DNA from: Acinetobacter brisouisimilis
GTDB lineage: Bacteria > Pseudomonadota > Gammaproteobacteria > Pseudomonadales > Moraxellaceae
Length of the DNA stretch: 64,000 nucleotides
Direction of reading: 5' to 3'
Assembly: GCF_000368265.1 (NCBI RefSeq)
Contig: NZ_KB851219.1
Location: forward strand, 1,791,515-1,855,514
The notes beneath the pieces are model-generated. The model worked only from the letters and a program-made list of their open reading frames with translations, was not told the origin of the DNA and searched no databases. Shown one piece after another: positions 35,735 through 46,356 of this stretch. A program made the position numbers and the translations under genes. Position 1 is the stretch's first letter; every line of letters starts with the position of its first letter.

Positions 35735-38500
35735 TTAGGACGCGATCAGATGACGCAACACATAATGCAAGATCCCACCTGCTTTAAAATATTCCACTTC
35801 ATTCAGCGTATCGATTCGGCACAATACTTCGAACTGATCACGCGAACCATCAACACGTTTAACATGGACCTGTAAGCTTTGATGTGGCTGTAAATGATCA
35901 GAAAGCCCTGAAATCGAAATAATCTCTCGCCCTGTCAAATTCAGGCTTTGACGGGTCTGCCCATCAACAAACTGTAGTGGCAACACGCCCATGCCTACCA
36001 GATTGGAGCGGTGAATCCGTTCAAAACTTTCAGCAATCACGGCTTTTACGCCAAGTAAATTAGTTCCTTTGGCAGCCCAGTCACGCGATGAACCTGTCCC
36101 ATATTCTTTACCTGCAATAATCAGCAGTGGTGTATGTTCTTGCTGATAGCGCATTGCCGCATCATAAATTGCCAGTTTCTCAGCGCTCGGGATATGAATG
36201 GTGTTGCCACCTTCTTCCCCCCCTAGCATTTCGTTTTTAATGCGGATATTGGCAAATGTGCCACGCATCATCACTTCATGGTTACCACGGCGTGAACCAT
36301 AGGAGTTAAAGTCTTTCGGCTCAACACCATGAGCTTGCAAGTAACGTCCTGCAGGACTGTCTTTTTTGATATTGCCCGCAGGTGAAATGTGGTCTGTGGT
36401 GACCGAGTCGCCCAGCACCGCCAAAATTCGGGCATCGACAATATTGTCAATTGGTGCAGGAGGCTGATCAATGTCTGCAAAAAATGGTGGATGCTGAATA
36501 TACGTCGAACTATCATCCCACGCATAGGTTTGGCTTTCAGGAATCTGAATTGCTTTCCAACTGGCATCTCCCTCAAACACCTGTGCGTATTCACGGTGGA
36601 ACATTGCCGTATTGACTTGCCGCAATGCCGTTGTAATTTCCTCTGTAGTCGGCCAAATATCTTTGAGGTAAATTGCTTCCCCCTGATCGTTGGTCGCCAG
36701 TGGTTCTTTGGTTAAATCTATACGAATCGTCCCTGCCAACCCAAATGCAATCACCAACGGTGGTGATGCCAACCAGTTGGTTTTGACCAGTGGATGCACC
36801 CGCCCTTCGAAGTTACGATTACCTGAAAGTACCGATGCTACATTCAGATCATGACATTGAATCGCTTCTTCAATCACTTCAGGTAAAGGTCCAGAATTAC
36901 CAATACAGGTGGTACAACCATAACCGACCAACTGATAACCTAGCTGATTGAGATACGGGGTCAATCCTGCAGCATCAAGGTAGTCTGTCACCACTTTAGA
37001 GCCGGGTGCTAAAGAACTTTTCACCCACGGTTTACGCTGCAAGCCTTTTTCGATCGCTTTTTTTGCAAGTAACCCAGCTGCCAGCATAACGCTTGGATTG
37101 GAGGTGTTGGTACATGAAGTAATTGCCGAAATGACCACATCACCATGTTTGAGCTCAAAGTGTTCACCATTGAGCGTACAGCTTGGCGCATTATTTTGCA
37201 CACTGGCGGTTTGTGCAGCAACGGCTGTACCGCCACCTTCATTTTCAAGTTTTTCTTTATCCTGTTTGGCGGGCTTCATACTAAGTTCTAAGACTTCATC
37301 AAAAGTTTTAGCGACATTCGACAGCAGCACCCGATCTTGCGGGCGTTTCGGCCCTGCCAAACAGGCTTCAACACTGGACATATCCAGACTTAAACTGTCA
37401 GTAAATTCAGGTTCATCACCTGCGTAACGCCATAACCCCTGTGCCTGACTATAGGCTTCAACCAGTGCAATCCGTTCAGGCTGGCGACCAGTTAAACGTA
37501 GATATTCCAAGGTCACTTCGTCAATCGGGAAAAAACCGCAGGTTGCGCCATATTCAGGTGCCATATTGGCAATCGTCGCACGGTCAGCCAGTGGCAAATC
37601 TGCTAAGCCATCACCATAAAATTCTACAAACTTACCCACCACACCTTTTTTACGCAGCATCTGGGTAATGGTCAGCACCAAATCCGTCGCGGTAATCCCT
37701 TCAGGTAATTTTCCTGTGAGTTTAAAACCAATCACTTCGGGAATCAGCATCGAAATCGGTTGTCCGAGCATCGCTGCTTCGGCTTCAATTCCACCGACAC
37801 CCCAACCCAATACACCCAAGCCGTTGATCATGGTGGTATGTGAGTCTGTCCCTACCAAGGTATCAGGGAAGGCAAAAGTTTGCCCATCATCTTCGGCTGT
37901 CCAAACCGCTTGCGCCAAATATTCCAGATTGACCTGATGGCAAATCCCTGTGCCTGGCGGCACCACACTAAAATTATTAAATGCCGACTGCCCCCAACGT
38001 AAGAACTGGTAACGTTCGGCGTTGCGCTGCATTTCGATTTCAACATTATCATGAAAAGCATGACTACTGGCAAAGTGATCAACCATTACCGAGTGATCGA
38101 TCACCAGATCCACGGGTGACAGCGGATTAATCTTGTCAGGGTTCTGACCTGCTTTGGCAACTGCTGCACGCATTGCAGCCAAATCGACCACCGCAGGCAC
38201 ACCCGTAAAATCCTGCATCAGCACACGTGCAGGGCGATACTGAATTTCCTGTTCACTGGTTTTTTGTTTTAACCAATCCACAATCGCATGAATATGGGCA
38301 CTGGTAACCGTATGGTTATCTTCAAATCTCAGGAGGTTTTCCAGTAACACCTTCAATGATTTTGGCAGTTTGCTTAAATCGCCAAGCCGTTCAGCGGCTT
38401 TGGGCAAACTAAAGTACTGATAGCTGTGCGTACCCACCTGCAAGGTTTGTAATGCATGAAAACTGTTAATGTGACTATATTTAGATTTAGCATGAGCCAT
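35735..38500 (-). CDS. acnA: Aconitate hydratase A
   Basis: [4Fe-4S] aconitase of 921 aa, AcnA/IRP type. It interconverts citrate and isocitrate in the TCA cycle. Cluster cysteines are in SCTNTSNPSVMLAAG near residue 460 and GCTTCIGNSGPL near 525. The C-terminal swivel domain shows YGSRRGNHEVMMRG and KEYGTGSSRDWAAKG. An insertion rich in Lys/Glu/Gly-Gly (about residues 408-425) is longer than in E. coli AcnA. It is monocistronic with a terminator downstream. Confidence 0.96.
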   Translation of the reverse strand: MAHAKSKYSHINSFHALQTLQVGTHSYQYFSLPKAAERLGDLSKLPKSLKVLLENLLRFEDNHTVTSAHIHAIVDWLKQKTSEQEIQYRPARVLMQDFTGVPAVVDLAAMRAAVAKAGQNPDKINPLSPVDLVIDHSVMVDHFASSHAFHDNVEIEMQRNAERYQFLRWGQSAFNNFSVVPPGTGICHQVNLEYLAQAVWTAEDDGQTFAFPDTLVGTDSHTTMINGLGVLGWGVGGIEAEAAMLGQPISMLIPEVIGFKLTGKLPEGITATDLVLTITQMLRKKGVVGKFVEFYGDGLADLPLADRATIANMAPEYGATCGFFPIDEVTLEYLRLTGRQPERIALVEAYSQAQGLWRYAGDEPEFTDSLSLDMSSVEACLAGPKRPQDRVLLSNVAKTFDEVLELSMKPAKQDKEKLENEGGGTAVAAQTASVQNNAPSCTLNGEHFELKHGDVVISAITSCTNTSNPSVMLAAGLLAKKAIEKGLQRKPWVKSSLAPGSKVVTDYLDAAGLTPYLNQLGYQLVGYGCTTCIGNSGPLPEVIEEAIQCHDLNVASVLSGNRNFEGRVHPLVKTNWLASPPLVIAFGLAGTIRIDLTKEPLATNDQGEAIYLKDIWPTTEEITTALRQVNTAMFHREYAQVFEGDASWKAIQIPESQTYAWDDSSTYIQHPPFFADIDQPPAPIDNIVDARILAVLGDSVTTDHISPAGNIKKDSPAGRYLQAHGVEPKDFNSYGSRRGNHEVMMRGTFANIRIKNEMLGGEEGGNTIHIPSAEKLAIYDAAMRYQQEHTPLLIIAGKEYGTGSSRDWAAKGTNLLGVKAVIAESFERIHRSNLVGMGVLPLQFVDGQTRQSLNLTGREIISISGLSDHLQPHQSLQVHVKRVDGSRDQFEVLCRIDTLNEVEYFKAGGILHYVLRHLIAS

Positions 38501-38589
38501 ACGGGAATCCTCCGATTCGGCATTTTATTTTTAGGCGTCCTTTCTTCTTTACTTTATGCCGATTTAACTGGAGAAGTGTTCTGTTTTGG

Positions 38590-39423
38590 TTAGAGCATGT
38601 TGGTCTTTGCAAGCGGCAAAACATCTAAGGTATTTTGCCAAAGCTTTTCAGCTAAAAGCTCAACAGGCAGATTCAGGCTCTGTGCCAGACCTTCGAGTAC
38701 AAAAGGTAAATTCACAGGCGTATTGCGTGTGCGCTGCTCGCTTAAAACCTGACAACAAAGTGGCGTCATATCAGGACAGTCGGTTTCCAAAACCAGATGT
38801 TCAGCACCCACAGCCTGCACCACCTGATGCAGTTTTTTCGCATTCGGGTTGGTAATCTGCCCTGTAACACCCAGCTTAAAACCCATCTGAATAAAAGCTT
38901 TGGCTTCTTCGATACCACCACTAAAAGCATGGGCAATCCCGCCTTGCCGAAAGCGCTGTTTTTTTAACAGTGCCAGAACATCGGCATGACTTTTACGAAT
39001 ATGCAATAACACAGGTAAGTCAAACTGCTGTGCCAGTTCCAGTTGCGCCGTAAAATACTGTTTTTGTTTTTCTAATAATTCAGGCTGTTTATGCTGTTTT
39101 AAAAAGGTATCTAAACCAATTTCTCCCACCGCCACACAGGTTTGCTGTCTCAGCATATGCTCTAAATGCTGTAAATGTTCTGGCTGATGTTCCTCGATAT
39201 AAAATGGATGTAACCCAGGCGCCAGATAACTTTGCGGCACATGACTCCACTGCTGAAGTTGTTGATATGTCGCCAATAAATCATCAAACCGTGATGCGAT
39301 AAACCCAATCAACACCAAAGCCTTCACCCCAACCTTTTTCGCAGCCAGTGCCAAGATTTCCCGATCTGGATCAAACTCGGGAACATCGAAATGGGTATGA
39401 GTATCAAATAAAGCCAAACTCAT
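38590..39423 (-). CDS. TatD-family metal-dependent hydrolase
   Basis: Protein of 277 aa. The metal ligands are in DTHTHFD (residues 7-13), Glu in VGEIGLD near 98, His in LLHIRKSHAD near 140, HAFSGG near 168 and ETDCPD near 214. This is the TatD/YcfH/YjjV DNase family, with 3'-5' exonuclease activity in characterised members. Its start overlaps the stop of the upstream lipoprotein gene by four bases (ATGA), so the two are translationally coupled. Confidence 0.88.
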   Translation of the reverse strand: MSLALFDTHTHFDVPEFDPDREILALAAKKVGVKALVLIGFIASRFDDLLATYQQLQQWSHVPQSYLAPGLHPFYIEEHQPEHLQHLEHMLRQQTCVAVGEIGLDTFLKQHKQPELLEKQKQYFTAQLELAQQFDLPVLLHIRKSHADVLALLKKQRFRQGGIAHAFSGGIEEAKAFIQMGFKLGVTGQITNPNAKKLHQVVQAVGAEHLVLETDCPDMTPLCCQVLSEQRTRNTPVNLPFVLEGLAQSLNLPVELLAEKLWQNTLDVLPLAKTNML

Positions 39424-40349
39424 GTTGAATGCTGAACTTTGCTGGCAGTTTTGGTCTGCGTTATCTCTGGTTTTGGTAAATATTCAGGTTTAAGAATCCC
39501 TTTTAACTGTGCGTATGGAATAGTAAAACTTGGCATCCCGACCACATAAGGTCCAATTTCATATTCGGCATATTGCAGCACCAAACCTTGCGAGCTGAGA
39601 TAGAAATTATTCGTGAGTTTAAATGGCCAAGCATCTTCATATTCTTGAACATTGTCTGCCAGTTTTTGCGCCTCGACCCACTGTGCAAACTGCTGATGCA
39701 ACTGTTTTAACAAAGCATTTCTACGATCTGGCAATAAAATGTCATTCAAATGAAGCTGCTGCTGATGTTTCAAATCAAACATTAAATATTGCTGTGCGGC
39801 AGCACCATGCGCTCCACCCAAGAAACTATCCGAATTGAGCTGTACCGTAACCAAATAATCCTGTTTGCGCAAAATTTTGGGCTGAACATGAAAACTGATT
39901 TGCGGATTGGCATTGATCTTTTTCAGTTCCTGATCCAGTGCTAAAAAAGCTTTGGCATATTGCTGCACTTGCTGATGCACATCGGTCGTTTCAGGTTCTG
40001 ATGCCACAAGTTCCGAAGCTGCTGGATTAACCATGCTTAAATCCAGAGTATCGCGTAAGGTCGCAATAATTGCCGCATCCACCTGCTGATCAATAAAGGC
40101 ATAATTGGTTTTTAAACGCTGCACTTGAAACTCAGGGCAATTGTTGCCTTCACAGGCAGGAAGCTGTACAGGGATATTGTCTAAATTGGCAGTAAACTCA
40201 AATGGTGCAGGTTTGGGTTTTACCTGAACCGCTTTCGGAGCCGAGACAGACTGCTCGGCATCATCATTTTGTTTCTGACAGGCACTCAAGCATAAACTCG
40301 CACTAAGCACCGATACAGAGAATAGGATCGAGAGATTTTTATGCAACAT
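39420..40349 (-). CDS. DUF3298-type lipoprotein (RsiV-like C-terminus)
   Basis: Lipoprotein of about 309 aa with a hydrophobic signal and lipobox LSAC. The C-terminal part (about 180-290) resembles DUF3298, with GGAHGAAAQQYLMFDL and LHLNDIL. I chose the ATG at 40349 because AAGGCGG stands upstream. The frame is open from 40370. A Cys pair, PACEGNNC, recurs in the following gene as PFCEKKNC, so the two are paralogues. It overlaps tatD by ATGA. The function is unknown. Confidence 0.75.
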   Translation of the reverse strand: MLHKNLSILFSVSVLSASLCLSACQKQNDDAEQSVSAPKAVQVKPKPAPFEFTANLDNIPVQLPACEGNNCPEFQVQRLKTNYAFIDQQVDAAIIATLRDTLDLSMVNPAASELVASEPETTDVHQQVQQYAKAFLALDQELKKINANPQISFHVQPKILRKQDYLVTVQLNSDSFLGGAHGAAAQQYLMFDLKHQQQLHLNDILLPDRRNALLKQLHQQFAQWVEAQKLADNVQEYEDAWPFKLTNNFYLSSQGLVLQYAEYEIGPYVVGMPSFTIPYAQLKGILKPEYLPKPEITQTKTASKVQHST

Positions 40350-40418
40350 CAATGCCGCCTTTATTGTCATGCTTTAAATTAAAATAACGCTATTTCGCTC
40401 ACAGTGTTGTATTGTTTT

Positions 40419-41231
40419 TTAAAACATTTTGTGAAAAACATCAGCTTTGAGCATTTGCTGGGTTTGCGGCTTGTTCAGGAAAATTTCCAATTGCTTGGCA
40501 TCTTTCACAATTTCATTGGCACGGTAATGTAACCCTACGCCTTCACCATCGAAAAACCAGTCAGCTTGTCCCCAGTGCAATTTTTTTGGCGCAGCGAGCT
40601 GTACATTCTTGGTCTGTTTTTTCAGCCATTGCTGATAGGCACTTTGAACGATCACATCAAATGCCACCTGTTGTTTAGGCTCAATCACATCCAAAATACT
40701 CAGGTCTTTTTGCAGTTTACGGTCAGCAACAAAGAAGTATTGGCGTTCTTTAATTTCGACATCTGCCTGCCGACTGCTCACCTGCATCTGGAGCAAAACA
40801 TACTGATTACGCTGGGAAGCCACACGGGTCTGTATATGTAACCGATATGGCTGATTGGCTGAAAATTCATGTTGCCAGGCATCTGACTTTTTCACATAAG
40901 CGTTAATCGCCTGTTGCAGGCTTAAGTTTTGTTTTAAATCAATCTGGGCTTGTACCACTTTGCTCTGATTTGTCGTAATCCAATGATTAAGCCACGTATC
41001 TTTAGTAACTAAACTTTGGATATCAATATCAATACAGTTTTTCTTTTCGCAAAATGGCAATGCATATTCAGCGCGTTTAGTCTGAATATCGAGATAAGGC
41101 AACACATCGGGATTACTATTTTGTGTGCTGCTGGCTGCTTGTTCTTGTTGTTTGGCAGGTTCTTTATGACATGCACTCAGTAACAATACGCTCGACAAGA
41201 TTGCCATGATGACTGTTTGCTGTTGTTTCAT
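40419..41231 (-). CDS. Paralogous DUF3298-like lipoprotein
   Basis: Lipoprotein of about 270 aa (signal MKQQQTVIMAILSSVLLLSA, lipidated Cys21). It shares with its neighbour the PxCxxxxC pair near residue 63, a QxLxT motif after it, and a similar C-terminal layout, so a tandem duplication is likely. The start at 41231 is preferred because the longer frame starts inside the prfC terminator. The downstream paralogue begins 69 bp later. The function is unknown. Confidence 0.72.
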   Translation of the reverse strand: MKQQQTVIMAILSSVLLLSACHKEPAKQQEQAASSTQNSNPDVLPYLDIQTKRAEYALPFCEKKNCIDIDIQSLVTKDTWLNHWITTNQSKVVQAQIDLKQNLSLQQAINAYVKKSDAWQHEFSANQPYRLHIQTRVASQRNQYVLLQMQVSSRQADVEIKERQYFFVADRKLQKDLSILDVIEPKQQVAFDVIVQSAYQQWLKKQTKNVQLAAPKKLHWGQADWFFDGEGVGLHYRANEIVKDAKQLEIFLNKPQTQQMLKADVFHKMF

Positions 41232-41257
41232 GTATTTAGTCCATTGATCCATTTTGG

Positions 41258-41287
41258 AAAAACAGCCTCTCAAAAGAAGCTGTTTTT
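41258..41287 (-). terminator. Terminator of prfC
   Basis: AAAAACAGC + TTCT/AGAG inner pairs + GCTGTTTTT, just beyond the prfC stop. Confidence 0.85.
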
Positions 41288-41300
41288 AATATTACTCAAC

Positions 41301-42890
41301 TTAGTGTTCGCGAGTATTACGGAACTGAATATCAGGATAGCGCTCTTGCATGATCTGTAAATTCACACGGCTCGGTGCAAGATAAGTCAAATGCCCACCG
41401 CCATCGACAGACAATTGGTCATGCGCTTTTTTCTTAAATTCATTGAATTTCTTTTCATCATCACAAGCGACCCAACGCACCGTGTTGATGTTAACTGGCT
41501 CATAAATACAGTCCACTTTGTATTCTTCTTTCAGGCGGTAAGCAACCACGTCAAACTGAAGTACACCGACCGCGCCCACAATCAGGTCATTGCTGTTTTG
41601 TGGCATAAACACTTGTGTTGCGCCCTCTTCAGACAACTCTTTGAGACCTTTTTGCAGCTGTTTCGACTTCAATGGATCTCTCAAACGTACACGGCGGAAC
41701 ATTTCTGGGGCAAAGTGTGGAATCCCCGTGAAATGTAGGTTTTCACCACTGGTAAAAGTATCGCCAATCTGAATCGTACCATGGTTATGTAAACCAATAA
41801 TGTCACCTGGCCACGCTTCTTCTAAATGCTCACGTTCACCTGCCAAGAAGGTTAAGGCATCTGAAATACGTACCTCTTTACCAAGGCGAACATGGTTCAT
41901 TTTTAAGCCTTTTTCGTATTTTCCTGAGCAAATACGCATAAAAGCAATACGGTCACGGTGTTTCGGATCCATATTGGCTTGAATTTTAAAGACAAACCCA
42001 GAGAAACCCTCTTCGCTTGCTTCAACAGGACGTTCTTGCGTTGGATGCGCTTTTGGTTCTGGCGCCCATTGAATAAATGCATCTAGGACATGATCTACTG
42101 CAAAGTTACCCAACGCCGTACCAAACAGGACGGGGGTTTGTTTGCCTTGCAAGAACAGTTCACGATCTAGCGGTTCATTTGCCATTTGCACCAATTCGAG
42201 TGATTCCTCAAATGCAGCAAATGCCAATTCACCTACTTTTTCACGAATATCAGGATAATCATAACCATCACGGACTTCAATATCGGTAATGGTTGAGCCA
42301 AAACCAGCTTTATATACGTAAAGTTTATTTTCTAATAAGTTGTATACACCTGCGAAATCACGCCCCATCCCCAATGGCCAGGTAATCGGCACACATTGAA
42401 TTTTCAGCACGTTTTCAATTTCATCAAGTAACTCTAGAGGTTCGCGAATTTCGCGGTCCATTTTGTTGACGAAAGAAATAATCGGCGTATCACGCATACG
42501 ACAGACTTCCATCAATTTGATAGTTCGATCCTCGACCCCTTTTGCACCATCGATCACCATCAACGCCGAGTCAACCGCCGTCAAAGTACGGTAAGTATCT
42601 TCTGAGAAGTCTTCATGCCCTGGGGTATCAAGTAAGTTAATCACATGGTTTTTATAAGGAAACTGCATCACGGAGGTGGTAATGGAAATCCCGCGTTCTT
42701 TTTCCATTTCCATCCAGTCAGAAGTTGCTGCACGGTCGGACTTACGGCTTTTCACCATTCCTGCAACCTGAATGGCTTTCCCCCATAACAGCAATTTTTC
42801 TGTCATCGTGGTTTTACCCGCATCGGGGTGGGAAATGATAGCAAATGTACGGCGTTGGGCGACCTGAGCCACCAATTCATCTTTAAACAT
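41301..42890 (-). CDS. prfC: Peptide chain release factor 3
   Basis: GTPase of 529 aa that recycles RF1/RF2 from the ribosome. G1 is SHPDAGKTT near residue 19, G3 DTPGHEDF near 88, and G4 NKMDRE near 143. Domains II and III follow as in E. coli RF3 (529 aa). I chose the ATG at 42890 ([17 protein letters not shown]). The longer frame adds 18 residues with no family match. Confidence 0.97.
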   Translation of the reverse strand: MFKDELVAQVAQRRTFAIISHPDAGKTTMTEKLLLWGKAIQVAGMVKSRKSDRAATSDWMEMEKERGISITTSVMQFPYKNHVINLLDTPGHEDFSEDTYRTLTAVDSALMVIDGAKGVEDRTIKLMEVCRMRDTPIISFVNKMDREIREPLELLDEIENVLKIQCVPITWPLGMGRDFAGVYNLLENKLYVYKAGFGSTITDIEVRDGYDYPDIREKVGELAFAAFEESLELVQMANEPLDRELFLQGKQTPVLFGTALGNFAVDHVLDAFIQWAPEPKAHPTQERPVEASEEGFSGFVFKIQANMDPKHRDRIAFMRICSGKYEKGLKMNHVRLGKEVRISDALTFLAGEREHLEEAWPGDIIGLHNHGTIQIGDTFTSGENLHFTGIPHFAPEMFRRVRLRDPLKSKQLQKGLKELSEEGATQVFMPQNSNDLIVGAVGVLQFDVVAYRLKEEYKVDCIYEPVNINTVRWVACDDEKKFNEFKKKAHDQLSVDGGGHLTYLAPSRVNLQIMQERYPDIQFRNTREH

Positions 42891-43336
42891 GAGAGCAATC
42901 TTCAATATGTACGCAGTTTTGTACCTATTTAAACATGAGTACAAAACAGAAAATATAAGGATTCAAAATTGGCGCCATTGTAGCAGATTTAAGAATTTCT
43001 GTTGATTGATTGTTGATTTGCCTAAACGGTTCATATTGAATTAAATTTTGAAAGCATATTGCCTGTTTTGCAGTATTCACTCGTCTAAGCATTTCAAAAT
43101 AATCTAAAAATTAAATAGATGTAAATTTTGTCACAGATAGAATTAAAATCAGTAGATCCGCTGAAATACGAGAACCGCCATCAATTATCGATCAATTCAA
43201 CTCAAGCCGAATTGGCATCGAAAGACTTTAAACCAAGCAAATAGCTGTGTTGATTAAACGCCTTTCCTTATGATTGATACTATTTTATTGTTCTATAAAC
43301 ATAAAAAACAGATGAATAAAACAAGCCTTACTCAAT
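42891..43336. other. Spacer between prfC and kup
   Basis: About 445 bp AT-rich sequence holding the prfC promoter. No gene or conspicuous structure was found. Confidence 0.5.
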
Positions 43337-43371
43337 AAAAAAGGCACTCCAATATTTGAAGCACCTTTTTT
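43337..43371 (-). terminator. Terminator of kup
   Basis: GGTGCTTCAA/TTGGAGTGCC with three G-U pairs and T runs on both sides, 40 bp after the kup stop. Confidence 0.78.
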
Positions 43372-43413
43372 ATTCATTTCTTAAATACTGATCGTGAATA
43401 AAATTATTTAATC

Positions 43414-45264
43414 CTACAAAGCGACCTGTGTGCCTAACTGAACTGTCCTATTCGGTGGCAATCCAAAATATTGATGAATTTCACCAGCCTGTCTAAACAA
43501 TATATTAAATACATTAAATTCGACATGATTTAAAAAGTTCCCATTATTAATAATAATGGTATCTGAAACAAAAAAGGTTGTTGACATTAAATCAAACTTC
43601 CAATCATGTAACTTTAACCCTTCAATCAATGGAACTAAATAAGGATATTCTCTAAAGCCAAAATAAACTGTGACTTGATAGAAATTATCAAAAATTTCAT
43701 TCACTTTCACTTTATCTTCTTGAGGAACATAAGGAGAATTCAAGGTTTCAACAGTTAAAGAAATATTATATTCATGGATAACTTGATAATGCTTTAAATT
43801 ATGCAGTAAAGCATTTGGAATCAGATCCTTATCCGAAGTTAAATAAATAGCAGTCCCACTAACTTTATGAATTCCCTGATTTAATATATTAGGCAATATA
43901 TCCAAATTCAAACTTTGGTTCCGACGCTCTTCTTTTAAATAATGCATTCCTTTTTGCCAAATAAAGAGAATCGAAAATACTACGCATCCAATTAAAATTG
44001 GCAACCAAGCGCCTGTTGCAATTTTGGTCAAATTTGAAATAACAAAACCAATTTCAATAATCAGGAACAACCCGAGTAAACATAATTTAAAATAAGACGC
44101 TTTATATAGCAGTTGCATATAAATCAATAGAATCGTTGTAATTAACATCGTTCCTGATACAGCAAGACCGTAGGCTGATGCCAATGCCCCTGATGATTTA
44201 AATGTAATAACAAGAAACAGAACCCCTAGCAACATTAACCAGTTAATAAAGGGAATATAGACCTGACCTTTTTCTTGATCAGATGTGTGTAAAAAATTAA
44301 TTCGGGGCAAAAGACTTAACCGAGATGCCTCTAATGTCAGTGAAAATGTTCCCGAGATAGTTGCTTGTGATGCAATAACCGTTGCGAAAGTTGCAAGAAT
44401 AACTAAAAAGATTAAACCTGATGAAGGCATAAGCAGGAAAAATGGATTATTAATTGCACTAGGCTCATGCATTAATAAAGCACCTTGCCCCAAATAGTTC
44501 AAAGTTAAACTTGGCCAAACTAAACCATACCATGCGACACGAATCGCACGTGCACCAAAATGCCCCATATCGGCATATAGAGCTTCACCACCAGTTAATG
44601 CTAAAAATACTGCTGATAATAAAAATATGCCTTCCTTGGGTTGATTAAAAAAGAACTGCACTGCATAAAATGGATTAAAAGCATATAGTACAGCAGGGTT
44701 TATAAATATTTCTTTTAAACCTAATATACCAAGCGTTAAAAACCAGATAATCATGATTGGCCCAAATAATAATCCTCCAATCTTTTGGGTTCCATAACGC
44801 TGAAACAAAAAAAGCATAATCAATACGCTAATGGTGATTGGAATAATCCATGATTTGAACTGTATGGTAATCAGCTCTGTCCCTTCGATTGCTGAAAGCA
44901 CAGAGATTGCAGGCGTAATAAAAGCATCAGCATAAAACAAACCCGCTGCAAATAACCCAAGTAATAAAACTACACGAGCTTGTTTAGAGCCTGGTTTTAT
45001 TTTTTTCAAAACTAATGCTAATAGTGATAAAACGCCCCCCTCACCATTATTATTATATTGCATCACCACGCTAATATATTTAACAGTAACAATCAGAAGA
45101 ACCGACCAAATGAATGCTGATAAAACCGATAATATATTTAGTTCATTTAAAGCAAGGCCATGTAAAAAGGCTTCTTTAAATGAGTAGAGCGGGCTGGTAC
45201 CAATGTCTCCATACACGACCCCTAGAGCAGCCAGTGCAAGGCTACTTATTTTTTTATTTGACAT
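43414..45264 (-). CDS. kup: Low-affinity potassium transporter Kup
   Basis: K+ uptake permease of 616 aa with about 12 hydrophobic helices and a C-terminal cytosolic domain. The N-terminal GVVYGDIGTSPLYSFKE is the Kup/HAK/KUP signature, followed by NNNGEGGVLSLLAL and GGEALYADMGHFG. The start is placed at the ATG at 45264 (MSNKKISS). An upstream TTG at 45279 is possible. Kup imports K+ with H+, mainly under hyperosmotic or acid conditions. Confidence 0.95.
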   Translation of the reverse strand: MSNKKISSLALAALGVVYGDIGTSPLYSFKEAFLHGLALNELNILSVLSAFIWSVLLIVTVKYISVVMQYNNNGEGGVLSLLALVLKKIKPGSKQARVVLLLGLFAAGLFYADAFITPAISVLSAIEGTELITIQFKSWIIPITISVLIMLFLFQRYGTQKIGGLLFGPIMIIWFLTLGILGLKEIFINPAVLYAFNPFYAVQFFFNQPKEGIFLLSAVFLALTGGEALYADMGHFGARAIRVAWYGLVWPSLTLNYLGQGALLMHEPSAINNPFFLLMPSSGLIFLVILATFATVIASQATISGTFSLTLEASRLSLLPRINFLHTSDQEKGQVYIPFINWLMLLGVLFLVITFKSSGALASAYGLAVSGTMLITTILLIYMQLLYKASYFKLCLLGLFLIIEIGFVISNLTKIATGAWLPILIGCVVFSILFIWQKGMHYLKEERRNQSLNLDILPNILNQGIHKVSGTAIYLTSDKDLIPNALLHNLKHYQVIHEYNISLTVETLNSPYVPQEDKVKVNEIFDNFYQVTVYFGFREYPYLVPLIEGLKLHDWKFDLMSTTFFVSDTIIINNGNFLNHVEFNVFNILFRQAGEIHQYFGLPPNRTVQLGTQVAL

Positions 45265-45456
45265 ACTCTTACTATCCAAATTGGATTATTCGAGATTATA
45301 TTCTTATTTTTCTAATAGCTAAAGACTTGACAGATTCGATAAATATCAATGTTTTTATATATTTTAAAATTCAATAAGTAAATCAAATAAGTAAAATTAA
45401 ATATGCTCTATATTTTTGATATCGAGTTATTTACTTCAATTTATATTTTAACAAAA

Positions 45457-46356
45457 TCAATCATTCACCCAACTTTGATTAATCATTTCAATTAAAGCTT
45501 TATTTAATTTTTTTTGATTAATTTGAAACAATTTAATATTTTCTTCTAATAACTCTTCACTCTGACCATCAGATGCACTTAAAAAGCGCTTAAAAAAACT
45601 TTGATAACGATATTCTGAAATATCACCTGTAATATCTGCCCCAATAAGTTTCCCTTTAAGCTGTGTAATTAAATCTTTTAAATGATGCTCTAAGAAAAAC
45701 CCTTGATCCCAATTGGTCATTACCACATCTTTTGATAAAACATCTTTATCAATAGAGAGATAGGTTTTTAAATTTAACGATGATATTTGTGATAAAAATT
45801 CTTGCATTAAATCATCTGGGTTTTGGAAATTAAACCAGGCGCCTGAGGCTCCAATCCATCGGGTCCAACTGGCGTTTTGCTGAATACTCCAATAATGCAG
45901 CTTCCCATGGCGAAGTGGTGACCAATGATTTTCCCAAGCATGTTTCCAACCAATATCGCTTGAACCGATACCAATCACATCGATACGTGCAATCTGCGGT
46001 AATAAACTCGCCCAATACACCCAAGATCCACAATGAATCCCAAATGGGTAACGCATATTATCTGGATGGTTATCACAAACAATTAAGTGAAATGGTTCAG
46101 CATCTTTGAGTCTATTGAGCAAATATTGAGTGATGTGATGATAGTCCCCACTCCCAATTAATGTGCAACCCAACGTTGTATTTTGAGGTAACTGATCCGT
46201 TAAATAACTAGAGAGCTGATGAAACTGATTCCACTTACAACCAAAGCGAATCATCTCTTGCCAAGAATTCAGATTGAGATTAAATGCATTTTCAGGAATC
46301 CCTGTCGAATCATCAAAATTGAGAACAATGGACTGCCGCATATGCTGATTGTTCAT
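45457..46356 (-). CDS. Arginase/ureohydrolase-fold protein
   Basis: Protein of 299 aa with the Mn-binding signature of the arginase superfamily. It has GSGDYHH near residue 68, CDNHPDN (DxHxD) near 94, and LSIDKDVLSKD (DxDxxxxD) near 202, followed by GADITGDIS near 239. It may hydrolyse a guanidino or acylated amine substrate, since arginase, agmatinase and formimidoylglutamase all share this fold. The substrate cannot be read. It overlaps the acyltransferase gene by four bases (ATGA), so they are coupled and probably act on the same compound. Confidence 0.78.
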   Translation of the reverse strand: MNNQHMRQSIVLNFDDSTGIPENAFNLNLNSWQEMIRFGCKWNQFHQLSSYLTDQLPQNTTLGCTLIGSGDYHHITQYLLNRLKDAEPFHLIVCDNHPDNMRYPFGIHCGSWVYWASLLPQIARIDVIGIGSSDIGWKHAWENHWSPLRHGKLHYWSIQQNASWTRWIGASGAWFNFQNPDDLMQEFLSQISSLNLKTYLSIDKDVLSKDVVMTNWDQGFFLEHHLKDLITQLKGKLIGADITGDISEYRYQSFFKRFLSASDGQSEELLEENIKLFQINQKKLNKALIEMINQSWVND

